A program made the position numbers and the translations under genes. From positions 72,187,482 through 72,251,481 of the forward strand of contig CM070562.1 in assembly GCA_036346405.1 (NCBI GenBank): DNA of 64,000 nucleotides. The letters run 5' to 3'. The notes beneath the pieces are model-generated. The model was not told where the DNA came from. It saw only the letters and a list, made by a program, of their open reading frames with translations, and did not search any database. Shown here one piece after another: positions 34,943 to 44,261 of the stretch; position 1 is the first letter of the stretch; the number at the start of each line of letters is the position of its first letter. This stretch comes from Phyllostachys edulis. Lineage: Eukaryota > Streptophyta > Magnoliopsida > Poales > Poaceae.

Positions 34943-35120
34943 AATGGTTAATTTTAGTTAATTGATTTGTGAATTGGATGTGCTTGTTTACGAAATGAAT
35001 GCAATTTTGATGTGCTACGAAATGAATGCTAATTGGATGTGCTTGTTTGGAGGGCATGGCTAGCATTTCCTAAGGCTAGCCAATAAACAGAAATAGATTT
35101 AGCAATGCAAAAGAATACCA
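34943..35120 (+). repeat. Internal direct repeat, copy 2 (after the second gene)
   Basis: Partner of 31045-31255. It includes a local duplication of a CGAAATGAATG-containing unit (34990-35040) and the same GGGCATGGCTAGCATTT block before the right subterminal repeats. Confidence 0.75.
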
Positions 35121-35262
35121 CAGACGGTCTGTAGATGAAACCATCTGTGATACTCGACTACCACAGACGGTCTGTAGATGAAACCGTCTGTGATACTCGA
35201 CTACCACAGACAGTCTGTAGATGAAACCGTCTATGATAGACTACGTCTGTGATAGTCTATCT
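35108..35262. repeat. Right subterminal repeats of the CACTA element
   Basis: Three near-identical units of about 54 bp contain CACAGACGGTCTGTAG and GAAACCGTCTGTGATA, followed by a shorter CGTCTGTGATAGTC hairpin. It is the expected right-end cluster, although the terminal TTTTTGTAGTAGTG is not intact. Confidence 0.85.
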
Positions 35263-35265
35263 GAC

Positions 35266-35857
35266 GTTGTTGTTGCACGTATGTCTTTTGTGTTAAGACA
35301 TGTAAAGCACAATGCATCATGAAGGTCTGCAATTGTGATGCAACATATTTTGAGCTCCAACTGGCTTCTGTGGGCCCAACTCTTTTGACACTCTTCTACG
35401 AAAATCTGGCATGAAAGGAAAAACAATGGAGAGACAGTTCAATATGCATCATCTCTAGAAATCTAGCATGAATTTGCAATAAGCAACAACTCCTCAGTGG
35501 ATAAAGATATTATAGGACCCCAGCCTAGTGCTCTTCAAGATCTCTATTGACAAGGCGTTGCAGAAGTAAAATCTGATAGAAGCTCACCAAAATAGCATTG
35601 CTAAATTGCACCCATTACTTGGTGTAAAGTTGTTAGCCTTCTCTGTTGTCACGGTATCAAGCTCTGTTACAAGCTTCCTTCTCTTTACTTACAGTTTACA
35701 GACTGCCTCCACTTCCCAAAAAAGATCTGATTATCAGTAGTTCATATTATTATGTTGTATGGTAAATTTTCAAAACGTTAGTTCAGATTATTCCATTGAA
35801 TGGTAAATATTCAGAGCATTAAAATGGGGAGACTACATTTTGGAGAGAGGTGCAGGC
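35266..35857 (-). other. Exon/intron-like host-type DNA, left of element C
   Basis: No transposon hallmark is seen. On the minus strand a short open stretch (35426-35241) is preceded by an acceptor-like TTTCATGCCAG, suggesting an exon, but I cannot identify a protein. It is continuous with 58911-61465 once element C and one CAGGC are removed. Confidence 0.35.
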
Positions 35858-36329
35858 TGTAACACCCCGATTTTTCCAAGCCTTTTTGAAGATTTCAAAA
35901 TAAAAAGAACAATTTTGTTTTGATGAGAATTCAAAGCTTAACCTGAAATTTCATAATGGATTTAAGTTGACTAACCCAAACTTCAACTAAAGTTCCTTGT
36001 TGGTTTGCTGAGTTGTTGGAGTTTTGATGGACTTCCCCTCTCCGTCCATGTCTTGTCCATCTTTGGACCGGACCTCTGTAGGTCCGAATCTCCCCAAGTA
36101 CTGGTATCTTCTCTGGTCCACACCTCCTTCTGTGGTTCCCTTCCAAGCTTAGACCTCTCCAAGTCTAAACCTGGCCCAAGTCCTTTGGAACTCATTCTCT
36201 GTCTCTTTTGAACACCACTGAGTCCCCTTGGACTTAACTCTGTTGCTTAAATCTGTGAAACCCTCTCTGGAGGTTCCTCTCGGCGCCAACCCAGTAGTAC
36301 CGTCCGCACCTTACGGTGCTACCGCTTCT

Positions 36330-37320
36330 CAGGACCTCCTCCTTGCTCATTTGGACCTCCCCGTGTCCTACTGGACCTCCCCGCGTCCTCTAGGACCTCC
36401 CCTTACCTTTATTGGACCTCCCCAGGTCCTCCAGGACCTCCTCCTTGCCTATTTGCACCTCTATCGATTGTGAGTCGTCTAATTTGCATTGGACGGTTTG
36501 ATCTTGGTGAGACATTTGGATGGTCCGAACGTCCCACCCTCTCTCAGCCCTTAGAGTCTTGCTGGACGGTCCGAACGTCCCAATCATTTTGGGCGGTCCG
36601 ATTGAAATCCAGCGGCCCCGACCTCCCGCCTTGTAGATCTGGACCGTTAAGACCTCCCCCTTGGAGATCTTAACCGTCCAGACCTCCCTCCTTGTAGATC
36701 CGGACCGTTAAGATCTCCCCCTTGGAGATCTTAATCGTCCAGACCTCCCTCCTTGTAGATCTGGACCGTTAAGACCTCCCCCTTGGAGATCTTAACTGTC
36801 CAGACCTCCTCCTTTGTAGATCTGGCCATCAAGACCTCCCCTTTGGAGATCTTGACTGTCCAGACCTCCCCTTTTTGGCAGATCCGATTGTTAGGACCTC
36901 CCCTTGGAGAACCTAACCGTTCAGACCTCCCCTGGATTTGATCCCACGACTCTGACCTCCCTTGCGGGCGAGGACCTCCTCCTAGGCCCTGCGGACCTCC
37001 TGTTTTGTACTTGATCTTGACGGTTGGACCTCCCCTCCGGAGATCCAACCTTCTAGACCTCCCTTGCGGGTGAGGACCTCCTCCAGACTTCTGCGGACCT
37101 CCTCTTTTGCTTTTGATCTTGGCCGTTGGACCTCCCCTCTGGAGATCCAACCATCTAGACCTCTCTTGCGGGTGAGGACCTCCTCCTGACTCCTGCAGAC
37201 CTCCTCTTTTGCTTTTGATCTTGGCCGTTGGACCTCCCCTCCAGAGATCCAACCGGCTAGACCTCCCCTGGTTCTCTGCAGGACCTCCTCAATGTCTTCG
37301 CAGGACCTCCTCTGTGGGTC
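36330..37320 (+). repeat. GACCTCC stem-loop array in U3 of C (5' LTR)
   Basis: Units of about 30 bp, pairing into 61-bp higher-order units, each begin GACCTCC. Many form arms with one mismatch: GTTAAGACCTCC..GGAGATCTTAAC, and variants with matched changes (GTTAGG/CCTAAC, GTTGGA/TCCAAC). The array ends about 110 bp before the TATA box. Confidence 0.92.
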
Positions 37321-37433
37321 TTGGCTGTCCCCACTGGGCAGTCACACCTAGTTTCTTTTATCCTTTGACTATGTCCTTGTGCATGGAAGTCTTGGCTGTC
37401 CCCATATCCTGGGTCATGTGCATTGGCTCTAGC

Positions 37434-37441
37434 TATATATA
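37434..37441 (+). promoter_or_regulatory. TATA box of C 5' LTR
   Basis: CTATATATAG follows the GACCTCC array and precedes a CT-rich start region (CACTTTCTTCTCC). Confidence 0.7.
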
Positions 37442-38581
37442 GCTTGGGCAGTCCTCCTTTCTCACTTTCTTCTCCATTTCTCCTCTCTGTCTCAACCGAG
37501 CATACCTTAGACCTCCCTCCAAGTTCTTGGACCTCCTCTCTTGAGTCTCAGGACCTCTCCAGCGAGCTCTTGGACCTCCTCTTGACCTTCCAACCTCTCT
37601 GTTGGTTTTGTATTTAAGTTTATTTTCAGTTTCTTTGGATTTTGTTGGAGCTCTATTTGAGTCATTTGGTTTTCATCGTGTAGATCATCCAGACCATGAG
37701 GAGACCGTGTTCTTTGAAGGAGAAGAAGAAGCTCAAGACTTTGAGCAAGGCAAGTTACACTCTTGATCATATTGCACCCAGTACTTCAAATTACCTATGT
37801 CGGTTTCAAAGACGTATGCATGCTTATTTCACTAAGTTATTTCAATGCCTATCTTTCCATTCATAGATATACCTGACCCCTTTGTATGGCCACTGTTTTG
37901 ACCAAAAATATCACTTGTGCAAATGATTTGGGCCATGACATTGGTGTGTCATGGAGATTTGGGCCACAACATTGGTGTGTCATGGAGATTTGAGCCATGG
38001 CATTGGTGTGTCATGGAGATTTCTACCATGGCATTGGTGTGCCATAGAGGTTTGAAAAGCAAAGCAATGAAAAATGATTTGGACTTGGGCGAAGCTGGTT
38101 CTTTCGTTGGTGCAGGCTTATGCACGGGGGTCGTGTGATCCGATGCCCCAAGGTTGAGGTTTGTCGCCAAAGTCAGTTAAGGACCGGTCTTTGAGACACC
38201 TCTTGCTAGGCCTATAATGGGCTATGCCACAACCGTACAACCACATGTCTCCAGTATGGGGCGTGGGACCTGGCTACTTAATTTGCAAAATTTCATCATG
38301 GTTCATTTGGCGGAATAGTGGGTGGTCTTGATGGCCTGTCTTTTTATGACTATGTTGTACCCACCTAGCTCAAGAGGGGGCCTAAACCCTGCGGACAAGA
38401 AGTCCAATGGGAGCGAAACCTTAGAGTGGATGGACTATGGTGGAACGATGCGTTGTAAAGGCCTTGTCATGTGCTCTAAACCTCTCACCAAAGGAAGTGT
38501 GAGGTGGTATCGACGGATGCCAAACAAACTAGAGAATTCATGTTATGTGGGTAAAGTGTACAACCTTTGCAGAGTGTAAAT

Positions 38582-38593
38582 CTATTCGAATAG
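38582..38593. repeat. 12-bp palindrome CTATTCGAATAG (C, 5' LTR)
   Basis: Perfect, in the block TACAACCT..GCAGAGTGTAAAT..GCCGTGTC..GGTCATGGACATG shared in variant form with the A and B LTRs. Confidence 0.9.
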
Positions 38594-38929
38594 CCGTGTC
38601 TGCGGTCATGGACATGTTGGCAATGTCACTCAAAGTTAGCTCTTGGTTTTGGGTATTCAAAAGATTTGTGAAAAATGGTTTTGGATTGTTATCCACTTTG
38701 GAAATGGGCGGGAAGCGATGTGACAGGAGGGTATCTTTCACCATCTTGATGATGAATGTTATCCAACTGAAAATGGAATTTACAAAAATGAATTTTACTA
38801 TTGTAACCTGCCTTGAAACTTAGTACTTGTATTTGAAATAGAATTGGCTTTATGCAAGTTAACCCTAATATGCCTTCCTTTGATACATCCCTATGCATAT
38901 CATTCTGTTAGTTGACGGGTGTAACTTGC

Positions 38930-38948
38930 GAGCACGGTAGTTGTGCTT
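38930..38948 (+). repeat. U5 stem-loop GAGCAC-7 nt-GTGCTT (C, 5' LTR)
   Basis: Begins 348 bp after the palindrome start and right after CTTGC. The 3' LTR copy (58224-58242) pairs fully, GAGCAC/GTGCTC. Confidence 0.75.
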
Positions 38949-39225
38949 ACTCTTGCTTGATTGATGAATTGAGCAGGTGAAGATTTCTTCGATGATGAGG
39001 ATGACCAAATCAACTAGGCCGCGCCCTCTAGCCAATCACCTGTGGTTTAGTGGTTGGTCCCTCATGGACCTCCCTGAGGTCAGTGCGTGGAGCTCGAGGA
39101 GGTCTGGGGTCCAACGACCTCCTCGAGTCGGGACCCCAGACCTTCGGGTGGTTCTATTGGACCTCTCGGGAGGTCTGGAGGTCCTACCGGGGTGTCCCCT
39201 GGGACGTCCTGGGAGTCCTATTACG

Positions 39226-39318
39226 GACCTCCCAGGAGGTCCTGAGGGACCTCTCGGGACGTCCTGGGAGTCCTTTACGGACCTCCTAGGAGGTCCTGAC
39301 GGACCTCCCGGATGTGCC
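39226..39318 (+). repeat. 54-bp terminal repeats with GACCTCCCAGGAGGTC (C 5' LTR, two copies)
   Basis: Copies start at 39226 and 39280. Each opens with 7-bp inverted arms GACCTCC/GGAGGTC around a two-base centre, just inside the LTR end. Confidence 0.85.
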
Positions 39319-39338
39319 CTGGGTCGGGTCATCACAAG

Positions 39339-39350
39339 TGGTATCAAAGC
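39339..39350 (+). other. Primer-binding site of element C
   Basis: TGGTATCAAAGC lies two bases after the LTR end. It matches the usual tRNA-Met-complementary sequence with one mismatch. Confidence 0.92.
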
Positions 39351-39819
39351 ATCTTGACTGTAGGTCGCAGCCTAGAAAAATGGTCGTTAGAGGAAAGTTC
39401 AAAATGTGTTTTATTAAACAAGAGAAATAAATTGTTCTCCCCTTACCTGAGTCATCTCTCTTCTTACCTTATTTTCTTCTTACCTTTTTGCTTGCCTCAA
39501 CGTTTTATAAAGTTAAATGAAAATTCTTTTCGTTGGAATATCTATAGGGCCGACTTAGATCATTGTTGTAGCATTAAGGACCCCCAGTTGGTGGCATTGA
39601 GTGGCAGTCTTTTGAAAGGTTACCCATGGGGGTTCTCTAGGCAAAAGACCACGACTTCCTGGCTCGCAGCCCTGAGGGCAGCAAGCCTCGTGTAGTGAGT
39701 GTTTTTTGTTCGGTTGCTGAAGTTCTTGCTTTTGATTAGCACTGGTTTGGTTGTTTGAGCCTTAAACCCTTTCCCCCTTAGTTCTCTCATCTCTTTCCTA
39801 CCTCTTGGACCTCTGGCAT

Positions 39820-40397
39820 ATGGTGACAACTAGAGGTAGCGGTAGCACAAGTGGCCAAGGTCAAGCCTTTGGGGATGATCCAGAGACCCCAGTGCCGCAG
39901 CCACCTCCTCTCCCAGCTCAAGGTCCATATTGGAAACAAATGATGGCCAATCAAGCACGATTGATCAACTTGTTAGCTCAGTCCATCACCAACACTCAGA
40001 ACCTTCAGGCAGCAGCTGCAGCACAACCTCCTGTGTATCTCCGAGTTTATGAGGATGAGGCCACCCACATTCTCCAGCACCACTGAACCTCTAGAAGCTG
40101 ATGACTGGCTCAGAGATGTGAGTAGAAAACTTGACATGATCCAATGCACGGATAGAGAGAGAGTCTTATTTGCCTCTCATCAACTTCAAGGACCAGCCTC
40201 AGAGTGGTGGGATAACTTTACTCAATCCCACGCAGACGCTCAAGAAATCACCTGGGAGGACTTCACTCAAGCTTTTAGGCGTGCACATATTCCTCATGGA
40301 ATGATGTTGCTTAAGAAGAAGGAGTTTAGATCCTTGCACCAAGGGAACTGCACAGTCAGCGAGTATCTACACAAGTTCAATCAGTTGGCAAGATATG
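39820..40397 (+). pseudogene. gag: Element C gag, N-terminal part
   Basis: ATG at 39820 opens MVTTRGSGSTSGQGQ, a proline-rich stretch and a helix (QMMANQARLINLLAQ). A frameshift near 40060 separates this from RPPTFSSTTEPLEADDWLRDVSRKL, HQLQGPASEWWDNF, ITWEDFTQAFRRAHIP and VSEYLHKFNQLARY, the core of the gypsy gag domain. Coding is cut at 40398 by B1 and resumes at 50787. It follows a leader of about 470 bp after the PBS that has no other gene. Confidence 0.88.
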
Positions 40398-41069
40398 TGT
40401 AACATCCCAAATATAGGTTATGTTTCAAATGTAACCAAACCAGGGTTTGTGTTTCAAATGTAACCTAATATGAGTGTTTGTTTCAAATGTAATTAAATGA
40501 GAAGAAATTAAAACCTTTCTCACATCTTGAAACTCTTGAACATTCCTATGATTCTTGTCAAGAGTTGTGGAATTCAAAAACCTAAACCTCCTGTTGACTA
40601 AAGTCAAACCCTTATTCACTTTTGTCAAGAATCTGGTATCCAACCTTTGGAAATATTTTTTCTTGCTTCTAAGGATGATGTGTGACCCCTCTGAAAAATT
40701 TCATAATTTTTAGAAATTATTTGATAATTTTTGGAGCCAAGTCAAACCAATTTGTCAATTGGTCAAACCCTAGAACATACCCTTACAGAATTTTTGGAGA
40801 AAAATGCTTTGCGTAAAAACCTCTAAAAATTTTATGTAAGGTTAATCCTGGAGTGAGGAAGCTCCAGTCAAAATTTCAGAATTTTTGGAGTTAGTTTGCT
40901 ATCTCTAAAAATTCCCCCAAACTAAGCCTTCAAATTGAAATTCAAATCTGGAGCACTGTTCCTTGGGTCCGAGCCACCTTCAAGTGGGTCGAACCCAACC
41001 GCATCTCAGCTCAGCCCGAGCCCTTCCCTCGCGTGAGCGTTGTGCGCCATTGGATCGAAATCCACCGGC

Positions 41070-41790
41070 CACGACCTCCCCTCTCCTTTCGTCGCCGTCA
41101 GATCAAGATCTAATGGCCACGACCTCCCATCTTTGTTGTACGCCATTGGACCGAAATGCAACGGCCACGACCTCCGATCGCGTCGTGCACAATGGCCACG
41201 ACCTCCCATCTCTGTTGTGTGCCATTGGATGTAAATCCAACGGTCACGACCTCCCCTCGCTGTTGTGTGCCCTTGGATGTAAATCTAACGGCCACGACCT
41301 CCCATCGCGTCATGCGCGACCTCCCCTCTCTGTGGTGTGCCATTGGATTGAAATCCAATGGCCACGACCTCCCCTCTCTGTTGTGTGTGCCATTGGATGT
41401 AAATCCAACGGTCATGACCTCCCCTCATTATTGTGCACCCTTGGATTGAAATCCAACGGCCACAACCTCCCATCACGTCGTGCGCAATGGCCACGACCTC
41501 CCCTCTCTGTTGTGTGCCATTGGATGTAAATCCAACGGTGACGACCTCCCCTCGCTGTTGTGCGCCCTTAGATGTAAATCTAACGGTCACGACCTCCTAT
41601 CTCCTTTCAGCGTGTGACCTCCCTTTCCTTGTCGGAACCGTGCGATGAAGATCTAGCGGTCACGACCTCCCTTCCTTGTCGGAGCCGTACGATGAAGATC
41701 TAGCGGTCACGACCTCCCCTTTTCCTTGTCGGAACCATGAGATGAAGATCTAATGGTCACGACCTCCCCCTTTAATTATCTAACGGCTGT
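41070..41790 (+). repeat. GACCTCC array in U3 of B1
   Basis: Units near 48 bp: GACCTCC, a TGTTGTG-containing spacer, then TTGGATNNAAATCCAA and a GGCCAC link to the next GACCTCC. Spurious open frames run through it. Confidence 0.9.
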
Positions 41791-42130
41791 AATCAGCCCG
41801 CTCATGACTGTGGTTGGGCGCGACCTGTCTGTGTCTGTTCCGGCTCGAGCCTTTCCCTTTCTCTTCCTCTGACTGGTGGGTCTGCGCCGCACCTGTTCTT
41901 CTCCTTCCTCAGTCTCGCGTGTGTGCGCCATGGTAGAGGGAGGGCAGTGCCTTGTCACCTCTCAACAGCTCTTTTGCTGCAAGCATTAAATGCGGGTCAG
42001 TGCTTTTCACCCCAAAGTCATGTTCAGAACTGCCCCCATCCCCTCCGCGTCCTTGTCCGAGCGGTGGACCGAGCTGTGGGCTAAGCTCACCATGGAGCTT
42101 AACCCTAGCTCATTGCCTCTGCTCCCCGAC

Positions 42131-42138
42131 TATAAAAA
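42131..42138 (+). promoter_or_regulatory. TATA box of B1
   Basis: TATAAAAA follows the block AAGCTCACCATGGAGCTTAA and lies about 340 bp after the GACCTCC array. Confidence 0.7.
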
Positions 42139-43219
42139 GCTCCCTCGCTTCTTCCTTAGCTTCCTTTCACCACCCCACAACTTATGCTTGCACCCACTAT
42201 GCTTGCTTGAGCTCAAAACCCCCTAAGCCCCTCGGCCGCCATTGTTGCGCCTTGAAGCTCCTCGGTGGCAACAGGGTTCCAGTGGCTTTTCTTCTACCCT
42301 CTTTGCTTCAATTTGAGCCTCTCACCTCTGTGGTCAAAACCCCTAACTCAATTGGTTTTGACATTTACAGGAGCGGCCTAATTTGGAGTTTGATCCCCTT
42401 CGGCCGAAAAGCTCCCCCTTCTTCCTCAAGTCCGGTAAGGACCTTCTCCCTTCAATTCCTTGCTCTGGGAGCATCTCCGAGCTATATGGAATCCACTTTG
42501 ATGACGTGGTCTGGTTAATTTTGCTCAGGATGCCTCGTCCTCGTTGTCCTCTTCGGCTGTAACATCCCAAATATGGGTTGTGTTTCAAATGTAACCAAAC
42601 CAGGGTTTGTGTTTCAAATGTAACCTAATATGGATATTTGTTTCAAATGTAATTAAATGAGTAGAAATTAAAACTTTTCTCACATCTTGAAACTCTTGAA
42701 CCCTTCTATAATTCTTGTCAAGAGTTGTGGGATTCAAAAACCTAAACCTCCTATTGACTAAAGTCAACCCCTTAATCAACTGTGGCAAGAACCTGGTATT
42801 CAACCTTTGGAAATATTTTTTCTTGGTTCTAGGGATGATGTGTGACCCCTCTGAAAAATTTCATAATTTTTAGAAATTATTTGATAATTTTTGGAGCCAA
42901 GTGAAACCAATGTTTCAAGTGGTCAAACCCTAGAACATAACCTTGCAGAATTTTTGGAGAAAAATGCTTTGCATAAAAACCTCTAGAAATTTTATGTAAG
43001 GTTAATCCTGGAGTAAGGAAGCTCCAGTCAAAATTTCGGAATTTTTAGAGTTAGTTTGCTATCTCTAAGAATTCCCCAAACTCAGCCTCCAAATTTAAAC
43101 TCAAATCTGGAAACACTGTTCCTCGGGTCCGAGCCACTTCAAGTGGGTCGAACCCAACCGACATCCCCGCTCAGCCCGAGCTCCTCCCTCGCGCGAGGTC
43201 GTGCCCCATTGGATCAAGA

Positions 43220-44010
43220 TCCAATGGCCACGACCTCCCCTCTCCTCTCGTCGCCGTCAGATCAAGATCTCGTGGCCACGACCTCCCCTCCCGTTGCAGC
43301 GTCGTGCGCACCAGACACGACCTCCCCTAGATGTTGTGTGCCCTTTGATTGAAATCTAATGGCCACGACCTCCTCTAGATGTTGTGCACCCTTGGATGTA
43401 AATCCAACAGCCACGACCTCCCATCGCGTCGTGCGCAATGGCCACGACCTCCCCTCGCTGTTGTGTGACCTTGGATTGAAATCCAATGGCCACGGCCTCC
43501 CATCGTGTCGTGCGCAATGCCCACGACACCCCTCCTCTGTTCAGCGCCATTGGATGCAAATCCAAGGGTCCTGACCTCCCATCTCTGTCGTGTGCCCTTA
43601 GATTGAAATCTAATGGCCACGACCTCCCATCGCTCGTGCGCGACCTCCCCTCACTGTTGTGCGCTGTTGGATCAAAATCCAATAGCCACGACCTCCCCTC
43701 TATGTTGTGCGCCGTTGGATCAAAATCTAATAACCACGACCTCCCCTCTATGTTGTGCGCCGTTGGATCAAAATCCAACAGCCACGACCTCCCATCGCTT
43801 GTCAGAGTCGCGCGCAACGGTCAAGACCTCCCACCTCTGTTCCGCACCATTGGATGCAAATCCAATGGCCACGACCTCCTATCTCCTTACAACGTGTGAC
43901 CTCCTTTCCTTGTCGGAGCCGTGCGATGAGGATCTAGTGGTCACGACCTCCCCCTCCTTGTCGGAACCGCACGATGAAGATCTAGCGGTCACGACCTCCC
44001 CCTTTTCTTA
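43220..44010 (+). repeat. 48-bp GACCTCC array in U3 of B2
   Basis: GACCTCC starts at 43690, 43738 and 43786 show an exact 48-bp period. Each unit has the stem GTTGGAT-CAAA-ATCCAAC or a variant (TTGGAT..ATCCAA, TTAGAT..ATCTAA). Confidence 0.92.
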
Positions 44011-44254
44011 TCGAACGGTCGAGGTCAGCTCCTGTTCTTCTCCTTCCTCGGTCTCGCGCACGTGCGCCATGGCAGAGGGAGAGTAGTGCCTTGTCACCTC
44101 CCAACAGCTCTTTTCTTTGCAAGCATTAAATCTTGGTCGACCTTTCCGCCCCAAAGTCTGTTCAGACCGCCTTTGTCCCTCCACGTCCTTGTTGAGCCAT
44201 GGGCTAAGCTCACCATGGAGCTTAACCCTAGCTCATATGCCTCTGCTCCCTGGC

Positions 44255-44261
44255 TATAAAA
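44255..44261 (+). promoter_or_regulatory. TATA box of B2
   Basis: TATAAAA at the position homologous to 42131 in B1. Confidence 0.7.

Larger units (their letters stand above)
13791..35265 (+). mobile_element. CACTA (En/Spm-type) DNA transposon, two genes, interrupted by nested elements
   Basis: It begins with the hallmark terminus CACTACTACAAAAA, followed by clustered GACGGTT/AACCGTC subterminal hairpins. It carries a TNP2-type transposase pseudogene (14622-30914) and a second gene (31862-34887) on the same strand. A matching subterminal cluster closes it at 35108-35262. After subtracting the nested copia LTR and element A (13.2 kb) the CACTA is about 8.3 kb. The right terminus is not clean: GTTGTTGTTGCACG near 35252-35265 is at best an eroded TIR, and the 3-bp target duplication (AAA on the left) cannot be confirmed. 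An alternative right end is discussed in the findings. Confidence 0.8.
35858..39336 (+). repeat. 5' LTR of element C
   Basis: 3479 bp, TGTAACACCCCG to GTCATCACA. Order: U3 with a GACCTCC array (36330-37320), TATA box (37434), a second small GACCTCC cluster (37505-37580), a GCAAGGCAAG block (37745), the CTATTCGAATAG palindrome (38582), the GAGCAC hairpin (38930) and a terminal 54-bp repeat. It lacks about 130, 124 and 221 bp that are present in the 3' LTR. Confidence 0.93.

Noticed and set aside
36731..37252. 173-codon minus-strand frame of RGGPTAKIKSK-type repeats
   Set aside because: Antisense shadow of the GACCTCC array in the C LTR.
40963..41648. Open frames with NGHDLPSLLC- or ATTSHLCC-like repeats
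   Set aside because: 48-bp periodicity of the GACCTCC array makes all frames look repetitive; not protein genes.
41070..44010. Regular direct repeats with palindromes that superficially resemble a CRISPR array
   Set aside because: Spacers are repeats themselves, this is plant LTR U3 sequence, and no cas genes are present.
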